Source of the DNA: Fuerstiella marisgermanici
Lineage (GTDB): Bacteria; Planctomycetota; Planctomycetia; Planctomycetales; Planctomycetaceae
NCBI RefSeq assembly: GCF_001983935.1
Contig: NZ_CP017641.1
Location: 6,481,001-6,545,000, forward strand
DNA: 64,000 nucleotides
Reading direction: 5' to 3'
Shown: positions 16,838 through 27,925 of the stretch, in pieces
Position numbering within the stretch: position 1 is the first letter of the stretch
Layout of the letters: every line of letters begins with the position of its first letter
The notes under the pieces: model-generated
Databases searched by the model: none
What the model was told of the DNA's origin: nothing
What the model saw: only the letters and a program-made list of their open reading frames with translations
Made by a program: the position numbers and the translations under genes

Positions 16838-19255
16838 ATGAGACGTTTTTTGATTCTGTCGCCCGCGCTGCGGACGTTGAGTGTCGTCTCAATGCTCTTG
16901 GCTCTCCTCGGCGCCTGCTCAGCAGCCGACGATGCGATCGTTATCAACCCGAACGCCACGACGTACGATTTTCATCCGGCGGCTGCAGAGACGGACGACG
17001 GGGCGACATGGTTTGTGTGGCACGGTTACGCGAACGGGCGTGACCAGATTCTGGCTCGGCGCAGGGACGCCAATGAGTCCATAGGTGATTTGCAGCAGGT
17101 GTCCGAACAGGGAGCCGTGCACGGGCCTCCGACGGTTGTCTCAACGGACGAAGGCATCGCCGTGGTTTGGAGCTCAAAGCAGAAGGATCGCTGGCGAATT
17201 TTGTGGCGAGAATTTCGCGGCGGCGCGTGGCGGAAGTCGGTCGCTATCACTTCAGATGATCGCGAATGCATTTATTGCACCGCTCTGCAACAGGCTGACG
17301 ACAGCACAATGGTGGCGTGGTCGGAACATCAGAGCGGACAATGGAAGGTTCGCGCTTGTCGAGTGGTCGACGGTACGCCGGAACGAGTGTTCGATGTGTC
17401 GACAGGGCAGGCCAACGCCTTCAGGCCCGTGCTGATTCAGCATGATGGAAGTGTGTGGGCATTCTGGGACCAGTATGCGGAATTGAATTATTCCGTGCAT
17501 GGAAGAAGCGTGTTCCCGCAGAAGTCGGACGTGGAGCAGGTGTCACCGGCGGACGAATTTTGCCTGACTCCCACCGCGCTGTCTCATCCAAGTGGCTTGC
17601 ATGTGGCGTGGCTGCGGAAGGTTGATGTGGTGGGCGGGCCGGGCGTGATTAGTCAATGGCATACGCTACACACGGCTGTTCGCGGCGATGACGGCTGGCA
17701 ACAGATCCACACGGAAGATGGCCGCACGGCAGCGGCCGAACTAACTCAGGGTTTGATGGCGCAGATCCAGCCCAAAGCTGTCGCCACCGGCGGGTACCTC
17801 GGGCCACGCACGAAACCGATGCTGCTGGCGGAAGATGATCGCGTGTGGTTGTTGTGGGAACGCAAGTCGAATCATCGTGGCAGCACGCCGAGTGTGTCCG
17901 GCGATCTGGTCGGTCGGCCCAGCGCCAATGGAACGTGGCAGGAACCCGTCGTGTTGCAGCAGAAGCGGGTCGACTATCACGTCATGCATCCGGCAACAGC
18001 GGATGCTGGCAAAGCGAAGATGCTCGCTTCGCATTTGCCGAAGCGAGCGATCCGGTCGTATGAAATGTATGAGCTGAATTTGCGCGACGCGCAGCCGTTT
18101 CATCAGGACGACTGGATTGGCTGGCAGCCGGTGGACCTGCCGATCAAAGAAGAAGTCACTCCGCGACGAAGCATCACCGTCGACGGTAAGACGTACAAGT
18201 TGTTCTGGGCTGATATGCACTGTCACAACGGTCTGACGGCCGATGCAGAAGGCCAGCCAGACGAGATGCAGGTGTACGCTCGGGATCGAGCGAACCTGGA
18301 TGTGGTTGTGTTTACGAACAACGACTTCTATCAGGTTCCGCTAACTCAGTATGAATTCGAACTTGGCAATCTGTTCGCGAAAACGTTTTCAGCGGCGGCC
18401 GCAGCGGGACAGAGTCGTCCGTTTTTGTCGTTGCCGGGTTATGAGTGGACGTCACGGATTCCGGGAGTCGCCACGGCATCGCTGGATGATCCTGGCAACT
18501 GGCTGCCACCGTACCAGTATCGGTCGTACCCGAATCATCGCAGCGTTATCTATTCTGCAAACAGTGGTCCGCTGGTGCATTTCCCGGAGGTCGGCAACGA
18601 CATCGCGAAGCTGAACGACGCGGTTGAGAAAGCGGGCGGGGTCACACTGTCGCAGCATCCGGCGTTCAAGCTGTCAGGCCATCCGGTGGAAGTGGGCCTG
18701 GAATTGACATCCGGCTGGAGCAACTACATCGCGCTGAAGCCTGCGTTGTTTCACAGTTCGCTCAATAACGGAGCACGTCTGGGCTTCACCGCCAACGGAG
18801 ACACTCACCGTCGAGCACCCGGCTTGAGCGGCGCACTCACGGGCATTTATGCGGAAGAGCTGACGTCCGACGCGATTCTGGATGCGCTAAGAACCCGCCG
18901 CTGCTTCGCCACCATGGGAGCTCAGATGTTTGTCGATGCTCGAGCCAACGGAGCCGTGATGGGTCAGGACGTGAGTTCAAAAAGTGGGAGTGTCACGCTG
19001 ACCATTAACGCCATCGGAACTCGACCGATTGTCGAAGCCGTTCTGATTCGCAACGGGCAGCAAATCCGAACAGTGCAGGGCAACGGCACTCAACAGTTTT
19101 CCGCAACTGTGGCCGACGAAGATCTGGCACCAGGCACGCACTGGTATTATTGGCAAATCCGCCAGGAACGCGACGCTCCTGTGTTGCCGGGTAACCTGAT
19201 GGCAGCTCACGGGCATCTGGCGTGGTCGACGCCTCATTGGGTTGTGGTTGAGTGA
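16838..19255 (+). CDS. Secreted DUF3604 / PHP-like protein with N-terminal propeller-like region
   Basis: From ATG 16838 the product is 805 residues with a signal peptide (MRRFLILSPALRTLSVVSMLLALLGACSA). Residues about 30-420 are repeats with 'WFVWHG', 'IAVVWSS', 'MVAWSEH', 'VWAFWDQ', a beta-propeller-like pattern. Near residue 457 the motif LFWADMHCHNGLTADAEG opens a PHP-like metallohydrolase domain. It continues with 'VVVFTNNDFY', 'VTLSQHPAFKLSG' and 'GFTANGDTHRRAPG', giving plausible metal ligands. A C-terminal Ig-like strand domain follows. An in-frame ATG at 16805 would spoil the signal peptide. The substrate is unknown. It lies intact between two IS66 copies. Confidence 0.8.
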   Translation: MRRFLILSPALRTLSVVSMLLALLGACSAADDAIVINPNATTYDFHPAAAETDDGATWFVWHGYANGRDQILARRRDANESIGDLQQVSEQGAVHGPPTVVSTDEGIAVVWSSKQKDRWRILWREFRGGAWRKSVAITSDDRECIYCTALQQADDSTMVAWSEHQSGQWKVRACRVVDGTPERVFDVSTGQANAFRPVLIQHDGSVWAFWDQYAELNYSVHGRSVFPQKSDVEQVSPADEFCLTPTALSHPSGLHVAWLRKVDVVGGPGVISQWHTLHTAVRGDDGWQQIHTEDGRTAAAELTQGLMAQIQPKAVATGGYLGPRTKPMLLAEDDRVWLLWERKSNHRGSTPSVSGDLVGRPSANGTWQEPVVLQQKRVDYHVMHPATADAGKAKMLASHLPKRAIRSYEMYELNLRDAQPFHQDDWIGWQPVDLPIKEEVTPRRSITVDGKTYKLFWADMHCHNGLTADAEGQPDEMQVYARDRANLDVVVFTNNDFYQVPLTQYEFELGNLFAKTFSAAAAAGQSRPFLSLPGYEWTSRIPGVATASLDDPGNWLPPYQYRSYPNHRSVIYSANSGPLVHFPEVGNDIAKLNDAVEKAGGVTLSQHPAFKLSGHPVEVGLELTSGWSNYIALKPALFHSSLNNGARLGFTANGDTHRRAPGLSGALTGIYAEELTSDAILDALRTRRCFATMGAQMFVDARANGAVMGQDVSSKSGSVTLTINAIGTRPIVEAVLIRNGQQIRTVQGNGTQQFSATVADEDLAPGTHWYYWQIRQERDAPVLPGNLMAAHGHLAWSTPHWVVVE

Positions 19256-19942
19256 CCGGCAGCGAGCGATATTCACGCGAATTCGCTGGCCGCTTTCATC
19301 ATTTCTGTCGGTATCTGGTCTTGATTGACGTGCGCTCACGAAAAATTCACACTCAGTGTTATAAAGGCCTTCGCCGCTGAATTCCTTTTGGAATACCGGC
19401 CGTAGCGATGCTGCTGGGCATCACACTTTCCGCCCCACTCCCGCCTGATCGTTGACCCTGTAACCGGATCCCGCCCATGTTTCGACTTTCCTGTCTGTTA
19501 TTAGTGACTTTGTTGAGCGTCGCCGCATTCGACAGTCCGCCCACCGTGGCTCAGGATGCCGACAGCAAAAACCTGAAGCATTCCCGCCACAAGTTTCTGC
19601 ATCACGGGCCTCATCCAACGGAAGCTCCCACAGACAAGCGTTTCTTTACGACACGCGACAGTGAAGTCGTGTTGCCGTTGACGAAAGAAGACGATTCCTT
19701 TGTGTTCGCCGTCTTCGGTGATCGCACGGGAGGCCCGGCCGATGGTGTGAATGTGCTGGCAGACGCCGTCCGCGACGTGAATCTGATCGAACCGGACCTG
19801 GTGATGACTGTTGGAGACCTGATTAACGGTTACGACAAGGTGCCTGCGTGGATGACGCAGATGAAGGAATACAAAGCCATCATGAAGCATCTGGTTTGCC
19901 CGTGGTTTCCCGTCGCCGGCAACCATGATGTGTATTGGAGAC

Positions 19943-21513
19943 GTAGCTGTCCATTTCAGCTTGGAGACTGGTCTTTTTCTGTCGGTTAGATTTTGATACG
20001 ACAGGTGGATGGACACGGATGTCAGTCAGATCATCGCTGTGGAAGTGAAGCAGCTTGTGCTTAGCCTGCAGCGTGAGGTTGCGGAGCTGCGGGACGAGAA
20101 CCGGCGGCTGCGTGATCGGATTGAAGAGCTCGAAGGTAAGAACCCCACAGAGCGACTCGACGAGGCGTTTTCGGTGACGGCGGAAGAGAGACGCCGCGCT
20201 GAAACGGGCCGCCGAAAAGGTCGCAAAAAACAATCCTCGGCGCGTCGCGGTCGTCGCACAACCGAGCAGAAAGCGGACAACGCCGAACGACGCGAACTCA
20301 TTCTGCCGGAAGGTTACAACGTCGCAGAGTGCCGTTTCGTTCGGGAACGTTTCGTCTGGAGAGTGATCAACGGCCAAGCCGTGCAGGTCGTCTATGAAAT
20401 CTATCACGGCCCCAACGGCGAGAAATCCGAAATTCCGGGCGTGTGGCCGCGGTCCGAATTCGGCATTGAAGTTCATATCGCGCTGGCTCGCATTGTGACC
20501 ATCACGGGACTGTCGATCGACAAGACGTGTGCATTGATTGAATTCTTCTGGAATCTGCCGCTCGGCAAATCCCAGGCGGACGCTCTGTTGAATCAACTGG
20601 CACGGCGTTGGGAACAGGAATTCGAATCTCTGTGTGACCTGATGGCGTTCAGTGCGATTGTGCATGCAGACGAAACCAGTTGGAGTATCAACAGCGTGTG
20701 GGCTTTTTTGTCGGAGAAGGCGCGCGTGCTGATCTTCGGATGCCGCAAAGACGGCGACACACTGGCTCAGATCCTGTCGAAAGAATTGTTTGGAGGCGTG
20801 CTTGTTTCGGACGATGCGGCCGTGTACCGAGGTTTCAGTCACGCACAGAAATGCTGGGCTCACCTGCTGCGGAAGGCCATCCGTCTGACGCTGCTGAAGC
20901 CGGACAACGAAGAGTACCAGCGACTGCTCGACGGCCTGCTGGAAATTTTCTACGCGGCCAAACGCCACGCCGCCGATGGTCGTCTTGGCGATGCCGGTCG
21001 TGCGGCGAAGGTCGATGAACTTGATAACACGCTGGCGGCTCTGCTGGTGCGTTACTGCGCCGAGGATTCCGATGTTCGGGCGGCCGACTTCGGCAAGGAT
21101 TTTGACAACCTGGTCTCAGAACTGATTCGGCTGATGACGGAAGAGGAGTTGTTTTGTTTTGTGACAAGCCCGGCCGCGCCAGCAACGAACAACGAAGCGG
21201 AACGCAGTCTTCGCGGCGCGGCCATGGACCGTCGCACAGGTCGAACGAGCAAAACATCGAAGGGAGCCCGTCGCCGCAGCATTCTTACAAGCGTCCTGGA
21301 ATCGCTGAATCTCCATCTGAAAACACCAACGCTCAGTTCCGTGGTGGCCGAGGTCATGACGTGGCAGCAGGATGGATTCAGTCTGTTTGATCGACTGAAA
21401 CTTGAAGTCGGCCTGACCTCCGCGCCGCCCGGTCAGTCGCGACTGTCCAAACTCGTCCCCGCCAACTGAACACCACACCTCACGCTGCGCACCACGCGGA
21501 AATGGACAGCTAC
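19943..21513 (+). mobile_element. IS66-family insertion sequence, copy 2 (1571 bp)
   Basis: It has the same length, the same 15-bp terminal inverted repeats and apparently the same sequence as copy 1, in the opposite orientation. The flanking direct repeat is ATTGGAGAC at 19934-19942 and 21514-21522. That is 9 bp, one more than copy 1. Each copy has its own matched duplication, so the two are separate insertions, not the ends of one composite transposon. Confidence 0.94.
20009..21469 (+). CDS. IS66-family transposase (single-ORF, ISBst12-like), second copy
   Basis: The 486-residue product appears identical to that of copy 1 on the minus strand: coiled-coil N-terminus, DDE core (HADETSW, VSDDAAVY, NNEAERSL) and the IS66 C-terminal block. 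The frame is intact from MDTDVSQIIAVEV to the stop 44 bp before the right inverted repeat. The direction of transcription matches that of the metallophosphoesterase gene it interrupts. Confidence 0.95.
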   Translation: MDTDVSQIIAVEVKQLVLSLQREVAELRDENRRLRDRIEELEGKNPTERLDEAFSVTAEERRRAETGRRKGRKKQSSARRGRRTTEQKADNAERRELILPEGYNVAECRFVRERFVWRVINGQAVQVVYEIYHGPNGEKSEIPGVWPRSEFGIEVHIALARIVTITGLSIDKTCALIEFFWNLPLGKSQADALLNQLARRWEQEFESLCDLMAFSAIVHADETSWSINSVWAFLSEKARVLIFGCRKDGDTLAQILSKELFGGVLVSDDAAVYRGFSHAQKCWAHLLRKAIRLTLLKPDNEEYQRLLDGLLEIFYAAKRHAADGRLGDAGRAAKVDELDNTLAALLVRYCAEDSDVRAADFGKDFDNLVSELIRLMTEEELFCFVTSPAAPATNNEAERSLRGAAMDRRTGRTSKTSKGARRRSILTSVLESLNLHLKTPTLSSVVAEVMTWQQDGFSLFDRLKLEVGLTSAPPGQSRLSKLVPAN

Positions 21514-23101
21514 ATTGGAGACCGACCAACGATCCCAACATGCCTCGTGATCAGCACGACAAAAACTTCGAAATGCACTTTGGTCCGCTGTGGTATTCGT
21601 TTCAGCACAAAAACTGCAATTTCATCGTGCTGTATTCGGACGAAGGAAATCCGGAGACCGGTGAAAAAGCCTTCAACAAACCTGAGAGTCAGAAAGTCAG
21701 TCCGGAACAGTTCGCGTTTTTGCAGCAGGCGTTGCAACGAGGCAAGGACAACGACCATCAGTTTATCTTCCTGCATCATCCCCGCTGGTTGCAGGGTAAT
21801 TATGGCAACGACTGGGGTCAGCGAGTTCATCCGCTACTGAAGCAGGCTGGCAATGTGACGGCCGTCTTTGCCGGGCACATTCACCACATGCGATACGACC
21901 CGGCGGATGGCATTGAATACGTGACGCTGGCTTCGGTAGGAGCTCACATTCAAAGCACGGTGCCCGAAGCCGGTTTTCTGCATCAATATCATCTGGTCAC
22001 AGTACGTCCCAAGCAGGTGGCGCTAACCGCTTATCCAGTCGGGGCGGCGATGAATGTCCGCGAAATCACGGGTGACATGCAGGCGGAAGTTGTCGGGCTG
22101 GCCAAACAGCCTTTGGAGATTTCGCAGCGAATCAAGATTACCGATGCTGGTCCTCAGGCGGCCGTGTTGACGGCGAAGGTGACCAATCCGACATCGAAAC
22201 CCATTGAATTCACAGTCACGCCGAGTAGTGGCGACAGCCACTGGATGCTGTTTCCTTCGCATGTTCACGGTCGTTTGGAACCAGGCAAATCGCAAACCGT
22301 GAAGCTGGACGCCGAATACAGCACGAAGACGCTGGACAGTTCGTTTCGAGGAATCGATCTCGTGTTGTCGCGGGACTACCTTGCCAAAACAACTCGGTAC
22401 CGCATTCCGGACACCACTACCGAAGTGGAATTTGACCTGCAGATTTCAGAACCGAAAGACGACGTCGCCAACCAGGCGTTGTTGTTGGATGGTAAGGACG
22501 ATGCAATGCGAATTCCGGCGGAGAAGATCAAATTGCCTCAGGGGCCGTTTACGGTCGAAGGCTGGATCAACGCCGCCAGCTTTTCCGACCGCACGGCAGT
22601 CTTCGCGAAGACGCAGAACAGCGAATACGGCATTTACGCGTCCAAAGGCGTTCCGACAGCGACTGCACATTTGGGTGGTAAGTACGTGCAGGTCCGCAGC
22701 AGTCGCACGCTTTCGACGAAGCAATGGCACCATCTGGCACTTGTGTACGATGGCAAGTCCCTGGCACTGTTCGTAGATGGCAATGAAGAAGCACGTGAAG
22801 CAGTGGCTCCGAACTCCAAACGAACGACCAATGGCCTGCCATTGTTTGTCGGTGCTGATCCCGACGGCAGCGGAACACCCGGCTCGTTCTTCCATGGCCA
22901 GGTAGACGAATTCCGAGTCAGCAAAGCGGCCGTCTACACGAAAAACTTCACGCCGAATCGACGGTTGAAGGCAGAACAGGACACGGTTGTGATGTACAAC
23001 TTCGACGCAGCTTTTGGGCCGATCGTCTTCGACAAAGGACCTCAAAAGTTGCACCTGCAACTGAACCGCGGTGGAAAGCTAACGGAGCTGGCACCGTAGC
23101 G

Positions 23102-26100
23102 TTAGGCTGTTGCGTCGATTTCTCCGTTGACGAAACGCGTCAGAACGATGGTCGCCTGCGCGAGTTGCTGGTTTAGCGTGTCGAAACGCTCAGCGACAGG
23201 GCCAAGGTTTTCTGCTGCACAATCGCGTTCCATGCTAATGGCAGTTTCGTGAATGCTGGAAATGGCGAGTGTGGCCATGGCTCCCTTAATCGTGTGAGCC
23301 ATTCGATGGGCCGTTTTCGCATCGCTTTTGTCCAGCGCCTCGCGCAGTTGAGCCAGTTGCTGGGGGCATTCCTGAAGGAATGCTTCTACAACTGCGCGCA
23401 GTAGTTCTGCATCTCCCTGCACGGCCTGCAGCGCATCGGACCAGTTGATTAAATCTCTGTCATCGATCGGTGGGTTACCACTGGTCACAGCATCGTTGGC
23501 CTGCGTTGAGTTTGGGGAGGTATGCTCGACGGCATCAGAACTGACAAAACGATGAATTTCGTCATTCAATTCTGCCGGGCGAATCGGTTTGGAAACGTAG
23601 CCGTTCATGCCCGCGGCCAGGCATCTTTCGCGGTCACCTTTCATCGCATGTGCGGTCATTGCGATAATCGGAATCGGTGTCCGAGGTTGCTCAGGAAGTC
23701 CACTCGCGGATTCTAATTCTCGAATGGCGGCCGTTGCTTCAAGCCCGTCCATTTCCGGCATTTGCACGTCCATCAAAACCAGATCAAACGGTTGCGCTTT
23801 CAACAACGCGATCGCTTCGTAGCCATTGTTGGCAACCGTGACGGTATGCCCCCATTTTTTTTGCAGCAGCCCGATGGCCAGCATTTGATTGGCCAGCGTA
23901 TCTTCCGCCAGCAGTATTCGTAGCGAAGGCAACGATGCATCCGGACTGAACGACACAGCACCGACTTCGTCCGCTTCGGGGGTGGTGATACCAAACGCGA
24001 CCACGATGGCATCGAACAGTTCCGACTGTTTAACGGGTTTCATCAGATGCGCCGCAATCTTCAGGTCGACGCAGCGCTGCCGGTCGGTGGACCGGTCGCC
24101 CGACGTCAGCATGATGATGACCGCGTCGGACAGGTCGGCATCACCGCGAATGCGTTCTGCCAGCGTAAAGCCGTCGACATCCGGCATGTTGACATCCGAC
24201 AGCACCAATGGGATGCGGTCACCACTGGCGGTGGCGTCCTGGAGAATCTTCAGCGCTTCGGCGGCTCCACCCGCTACCACAGGCTGCATTCCACGAACAC
24301 GGATCACGTCTTCCAGAATTCGCCGGTTGGTGGAATTATCATCGACGATCAGCACCTGCATTCCCAGAATCCGATCGAGATGCGGTCGAACGAGTTCCGG
24401 GGCTTTTTCTTTCGCAAGTTGCATCCGGGCGGTGAAGTAAAACGTGCTGCCGTGGCCTTCTTCGCTTTCGACCCACACGCGGCCGTGCATCAGGCCGACA
24501 ATTCGAGTGGCGATGGCCAGTCCCAAACCCGTGCCACCGAAGCGTCGCGTCGTTGACGTATCTGCCTGTTCGAACGCGTCAAAAATACTCCGCTGGCGAT
24601 TCTGTGGAATTCCGACGCCGGTGTCCCGAACAGAAAACTGCATGACGACATCGTCATCGGTCAGCGACACGATTCGCACATTCGTAACTACTTCACCCGC
24701 ATCCGTAAACTTGATGGCGTTGCCCACCAGGTTCAGCAAAATCTGGCGTAACCGGCCCGCGTCCCCGATCAGACCGTCCGGCACATCGCTGTCGATATGG
24801 AAGGCCAGTTCCAGGTGTTTGCGGTGAGCTCGCAAGGCCAGCGACTTCATGGTGTCGCCAAGACTTTCCTGCAGGCTGAATGGAATTGGGTCGAGGTCGA
24901 ACTTCCCGGCTTCGATTTTGGAGAAGTCCAGAATGTCATTGATGATATTCAGCAGCGCTTCACCGGATTCACGAATCATCCGCGCGTAGTCGCGCTGGGT
25001 GGATTCGAGATGGCCGTCCAGCAGCAGTTCTGACATACCGATGACGGCGTTCATCGGCGTGCGAATTTCGTGACTCATGTTCGCCAGAAAATCGCTCTTG
25101 GCTCGGTTGGCCGCATCTGCTGCCTCCTTGGCTCGCTGCAGGGCTTCCTGCGTGCGGCGTCGTTTAAGCACTCGACCGATCTGTTCACCTACCGACTGAA
25201 AGATTCGCAACAATTGCTCGTCGACGTCGGATTCTTCGTAGGCGAAGAATTCCAGCACAGCAACCAGGTCGTCATCCATGAGGATTGGAAACGCGAGGGC
25301 TCCCACAATGCCGACTTCTTTGCAATAGTCGGCTCGCGGAAAGTTTTCGTCATTTAGTACGTCGCAGATCCACACAGGTGTTCGCGTCTGCCAGACTCGG
25401 CCCGGCAGGCCTTCGCCCAAAGCTAATCGGGTTTGTTCTGTGACCGATGCGAATTCGCGAAAACGAGTGCCATCTGAATTGTGCCAGATCTGCGTCGGGA
25501 CCAGACGGTGTCCTTCATCGTCCGGGATGTAGATGTAGACGTGCCCGACGGGCCAACCGGTGAGCTGGCAGACAAGGTCGACACAGCCCTGCAGTGCTTC
25601 GGAAAACGAACTGGTCTGGCCTGCCAAAGTTGTGGCTTGGTACAGCAACCGAGCCTCCAGCGTTTGCCGCTGAAGTTTTTTCTCGGCCAGTTTGCGACTG
25701 GTAATGTTGCGACCGATCCCGACCAGTCGAGTCACCTGCTGCCGCTTATTGTGGACGGGGATCTTGGTCGTGAGCAGCCACATTTCGTCGCCGGCAGCGT
25801 CCGTCATGCGCTCTTCGACATCAATCATTCCTTTGCCGGTTTCGATGATCCGACGATCATCTTTCCGGAAATGTTCTGCCAGTTCGCCAGCCCAGAAATC
25901 GCGATCGTCCTTACCGACGACGTCGTCCAGTGACGCAGCATTCATCATTTGCAGCAGGGCTGCATTGACGGTGAGGAATTTCCCTTCGCGGTCTTTAACA
26001 AATACCAGATCCGGAATATTGTCCATCAGCGTCCGCAGCAGATCACGCTCACGTTGCAGTTCCTGTTCGGCCGTCACGCGATCGGTAACGTTCCAGAAAA

Positions 26101-26875
26101 TGCACTGCACGCCGATGTTATTGCCGTTTGCATCAAGGACAGGGCCCTTCATGACTTCGACATAGATTGTGTCACCGTCGGGTGTGCGATGCTTTTCAAC
26201 ATCGCGACAATCCTGCCCGGATTCCAGAACGCTGAGATCGTCGCGTCGGTACTTGGTCGCCAGCTCTTCCGGAAACAGGTCGAAGTCTGTCTTGCCAAGC
26301 AGCTGCTCAAGAGGCTGTCCGATCGTTTCGCAGTAGCGCTGATTGCCGAAGACGATGCGACCTTCAAGATCCTTCCGCATGACGTTTAATGGCAAGCTTT
26401 CCACCAGTGAACGGAACACGGCCTGCAGTTCTTCAAGCGACAACTCCGTCTGTTTCTGATCCGTGATATCGGTCGCGACTCCGCTGATGTACGTGGCTGT
26501 GCCGGCTTCGTCCTGCACGACACAAATCTGTTCGCGCAGCCATCGTACGTCGCCGTTTGGCCGAGTGATGCGGTATTCGTGTTTAACCTGTCCTGAGCCT
26601 GGCAGTTCGCTCAGTGCCTGGTCAACGGCCGGTCTGTCATACGGATGAATGGCGTTGAGCCGCGCTGTTGAGTTCGCTCGAAGTTCGGCTAGTGGCTGCC
26701 CGTAAACACGTTCGGCGGCGTCATTCAAGAACAGCAACTGGTGTCCGTCGGGCGAGGCGCACCAAACCACATCGTGAACAGTGCTCAGCAGGTGAGTGAG
26801 CATCTGGTTGGAGTTGTCGGCTGGCTGCCGCCTGGGTTCGTCGTTCCCACCTGCGTTTGCGCCGTCCGCCATCAT
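23102..26875 (-). CDS. Hybrid sensor histidine kinase (3 PAS, GAF, HisKA, HATPase, 2 REC, HPt)
   Basis: The 1257-residue signalling protein has no membrane segment, so it probably senses in the cytoplasm. Three PAS domains ('[20 protein letters not shown]', '[18 protein letters not shown]', '[18 protein letters not shown]') precede a GAF domain (about 420-570). The HisKA box [13 protein letters not shown] has His602. The ATPase has '[12 protein letters not shown]' and '[10 protein letters not shown]'. Two receiver domains carry Asp894 ([11 protein letters not shown]) and Asp1036 ([11 protein letters not shown]). A final HPt domain has His1194 in AHTIKGAM. All phosphorelay residues are present. 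No output regulator lies nearby. The start is uncertain: ATG 26875 or 26872 is preferred, but the frame is open to 27022. It converges on the broken metallophosphoesterase gene with 2 bp between stops. Confidence 0.92.
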   Translation of the reverse strand: MMADGANAGGNDEPRRQPADNSNQMLTHLLSTVHDVVWCASPDGHQLLFLNDAAERVYGQPLAELRANSTARLNAIHPYDRPAVDQALSELPGSGQVKHEYRITRPNGDVRWLREQICVVQDEAGTATYISGVATDITDQKQTELSLEELQAVFRSLVESLPLNVMRKDLEGRIVFGNQRYCETIGQPLEQLLGKTDFDLFPEELATKYRRDDLSVLESGQDCRDVEKHRTPDGDTIYVEVMKGPVLDANGNNIGVQCIFWNVTDRVTAEQELQRERDLLRTLMDNIPDLVFVKDREGKFLTVNAALLQMMNAASLDDVVGKDDRDFWAGELAEHFRKDDRRIIETGKGMIDVEERMTDAAGDEMWLLTTKIPVHNKRQQVTRLVGIGRNITSRKLAEKKLQRQTLEARLLYQATTLAGQTSSFSEALQGCVDLVCQLTGWPVGHVYIYIPDDEGHRLVPTQIWHNSDGTRFREFASVTEQTRLALGEGLPGRVWQTRTPVWICDVLNDENFPRADYCKEVGIVGALAFPILMDDDLVAVLEFFAYEESDVDEQLLRIFQSVGEQIGRVLKRRRTQEALQRAKEAADAANRAKSDFLANMSHEIRTPMNAVIGMSELLLDGHLESTQRDYARMIRESGEALLNIINDILDFSKIEAGKFDLDPIPFSLQESLGDTMKSLALRAHRKHLELAFHIDSDVPDGLIGDAGRLRQILLNLVGNAIKFTDAGEVVTNVRIVSLTDDDVVMQFSVRDTGVGIPQNRQRSIFDAFEQADTSTTRRFGGTGLGLAIATRIVGLMHGRVWVESEEGHGSTFYFTARMQLAKEKAPELVRPHLDRILGMQVLIVDDNSTNRRILEDVIRVRGMQPVVAGGAAEALKILQDATASGDRIPLVLSDVNMPDVDGFTLAERIRGDADLSDAVIIMLTSGDRSTDRQRCVDLKIAAHLMKPVKQSELFDAIVVAFGITTPEADEVGAVSFSPDASLPSLRILLAEDTLANQMLAIGLLQKKWGHTVTVANNGYEAIALLKAQPFDLVLMDVQMPEMDGLEATAAIRELESASGLPEQPRTPIPIIAMTAHAMKGDRERCLAAGMNGYVSKPIRPAELNDEIHRFVSSDAVEHTSPNSTQANDAVTSGNPPIDDRDLINWSDALQAVQGDAELLRAVVEAFLQECPQQLAQLREALDKSDAKTAHRMAHTIKGAMATLAISSIHETAISMERDCAAENLGPVAERFDTLNQQLAQATIVLTRFVNGEIDATA

Positions 26876-27092
26876 GCCTGTGTTTCCAATTGTCGCCCTG
26901 GTCAAGCAGAACGAAGTCGCACTTCGTCCTTGCGAGTCTACATCGGATCTGACGTTGACGCCAGGGGCTGAAAGCGTCGTTTGTGGTGGCCAGAGGTGGC
27001 GCACCGGTTTGTCAGTAACCACGAAAATGCCTCGGGCGAAAAATCGACCGAGGCATCTGGATTAAGTAACGTCTTCCCGACAGACAGCGGGT

Positions 27093-27197
27093 TACAGCGT
27101 ATTACGCTGACTTGTGGCCGCGGGACAAGCGTTTCGTACTATCAATGCTGTTTGCCACGAGCCTGAACCGTCCACGACAAAAGGTAAACTGCTCTAG
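27093..27197 (+). repeat. Full copy of the ~105-bp dispersed intergenic repeat
   Basis: It begins TACAGCGTATTACGCTG, where AGCGT-ATT-ACGCT is a small hairpin. It continues GACTTGTGGCCGCGGGACAA, then CACGAGCCTGAACCGTCCAC, and ends AAACTGCTCTAG. The final CTA is the reverse complement of the stop codon of the minus-strand coiled-coil gene, so the repeat abuts and slightly overlaps that gene's 3' end. It may work as a transcript end or processing signal on the minus strand. Confidence 0.88.
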
Positions 27198-27925
27198 TTC
27201 TTTTCTGCTTCGTCGTTGTCCTGCTCTTTGTCGTCTTCTTCGGCCTTCGCAGGATCAGACTCAGGTTCTTCTTCTTTTCGTGCGACTTCCGTCTTTTCTG
27301 TTTTGGTGGCTTCCTGCTTTGCTTTTTGAATGGCGGCCTGAGCGGCTTTGGCCTGCTGTTCAGCCTGCTTCTTCGCTTCTGCCGCGGCTGCAAGCTGCTT
27401 CTGAAGTTTGGCGTTGGCCGCCTGAAGCTGCTTGTTCTGCGCTGCAGATTCTTTTTTCAGTGATGCCAGCGCCTGAGCTGATGCGGCGGCTTCTGTTTGA
27501 GCCTTTTCGGCTCGTTGCTTTTCCTGCTGAGTGACCTTCGTCTGCTGCTTTAGCTGATTCTGCAAAGCCGCGATCTGCTGTTCCAGCTTGGTTTTTTCGG
27601 CGGCCGCTTTTTCCTGCAACGCCACAAGCTGAGTCTTCGTGTCGGTTAGTTCTGCGGTGGCGGAATCCAGTTTGGTGCGAGTGTCTGCCAATTCCGTTTC
27701 CAGATGCTCTGCTTCCACAGACCGGTGGAGGGCTTCCCAGTGAGTCAGTGTTTCTCGAATAACGCCGTCTTTACTCTTCCACAATTTGGTCGTGGGGCCC
27801 TTGGCCGACGAAGTGGAGCAAGCGGGTTGGCATTTGGGAGCCGGGCAGCAACGACGGGCTCGACCAGCCTGCACGGTCGTGCAGCACATAAGAGTTGTCG
27901 TCAGAAGGAGGATTCGAGTTTTCAT
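27194..27925 (-). CDS. Secreted coiled-coil protein with cysteine-rich start
   Basis: The 243-residue product has a signal peptide (MKTRILLLTTTLMCCTTVQA) and a short Cys-rich segment (RCCPAPKCQPAC). A long Ala/Lys/Glu/Gln coiled coil from about residue 65 to 215 follows ('LVALQEKAAAEKTKLEQQIAAL'). The tail is very acidic (EEEPESDPAKAEEDDKEQDNDE). No enzymatic motif is present. It is probably a periplasmic or surface structural protein. It has no clear operon partner, and its stop codon lies in the dispersed repeat. The function is unknown. Confidence 0.75.
   Translation of the reverse strand: MKTRILLLTTTLMCCTTVQAGRARRCCPAPKCQPACSTSSAKGPTTKLWKSKDGVIRETLTHWEALHRSVEAEHLETELADTRTKLDSATAELTDTKTQLVALQEKAAAEKTKLEQQIAALQNQLKQQTKVTQQEKQRAEKAQTEAAASAQALASLKKESAAQNKQLQAANAKLQKQLAAAAEAKKQAEQQAKAAQAAIQKAKQEATKTEKTEVARKEEEPESDPAKAEEDDKEQDNDEAEKN

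Larger units (their letters stand above)
19477..23099 (+). pseudogene. Secreted metallophosphoesterase-LamG gene interrupted by IS66
   Basis: The first part 19477-19942 has a signal peptide (MFRLSCLLLVTLLSVAAF), then 'FAVFGDRTGG', 'VMTVGDLINGYDK' and 'VAGNHDVYW', the first calcineurin-like phosphoesterase motifs. The frame resumes at 21523 after the element and one 9-bp duplication ('RPTNDPNMPRDQ'). It goes on to 'FIFLHHPRW' and 'VFAGHIHHM', which complete the metal site. A later Ig-like region and a C-terminal LamG domain follow ('GPFTVEGWINAAS', 'WHHLALVYDGKSL'). The restored protein is 680 residues. The insertion lies directly after GNHD, so neither half can form the active site. Confidence 0.9.

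Noticed and set aside
14803-21513. The two IS66 copies as a composite transposon
   Set aside because: Each copy has its own matched target duplication (8 bp and 9 bp), so they inserted independently.
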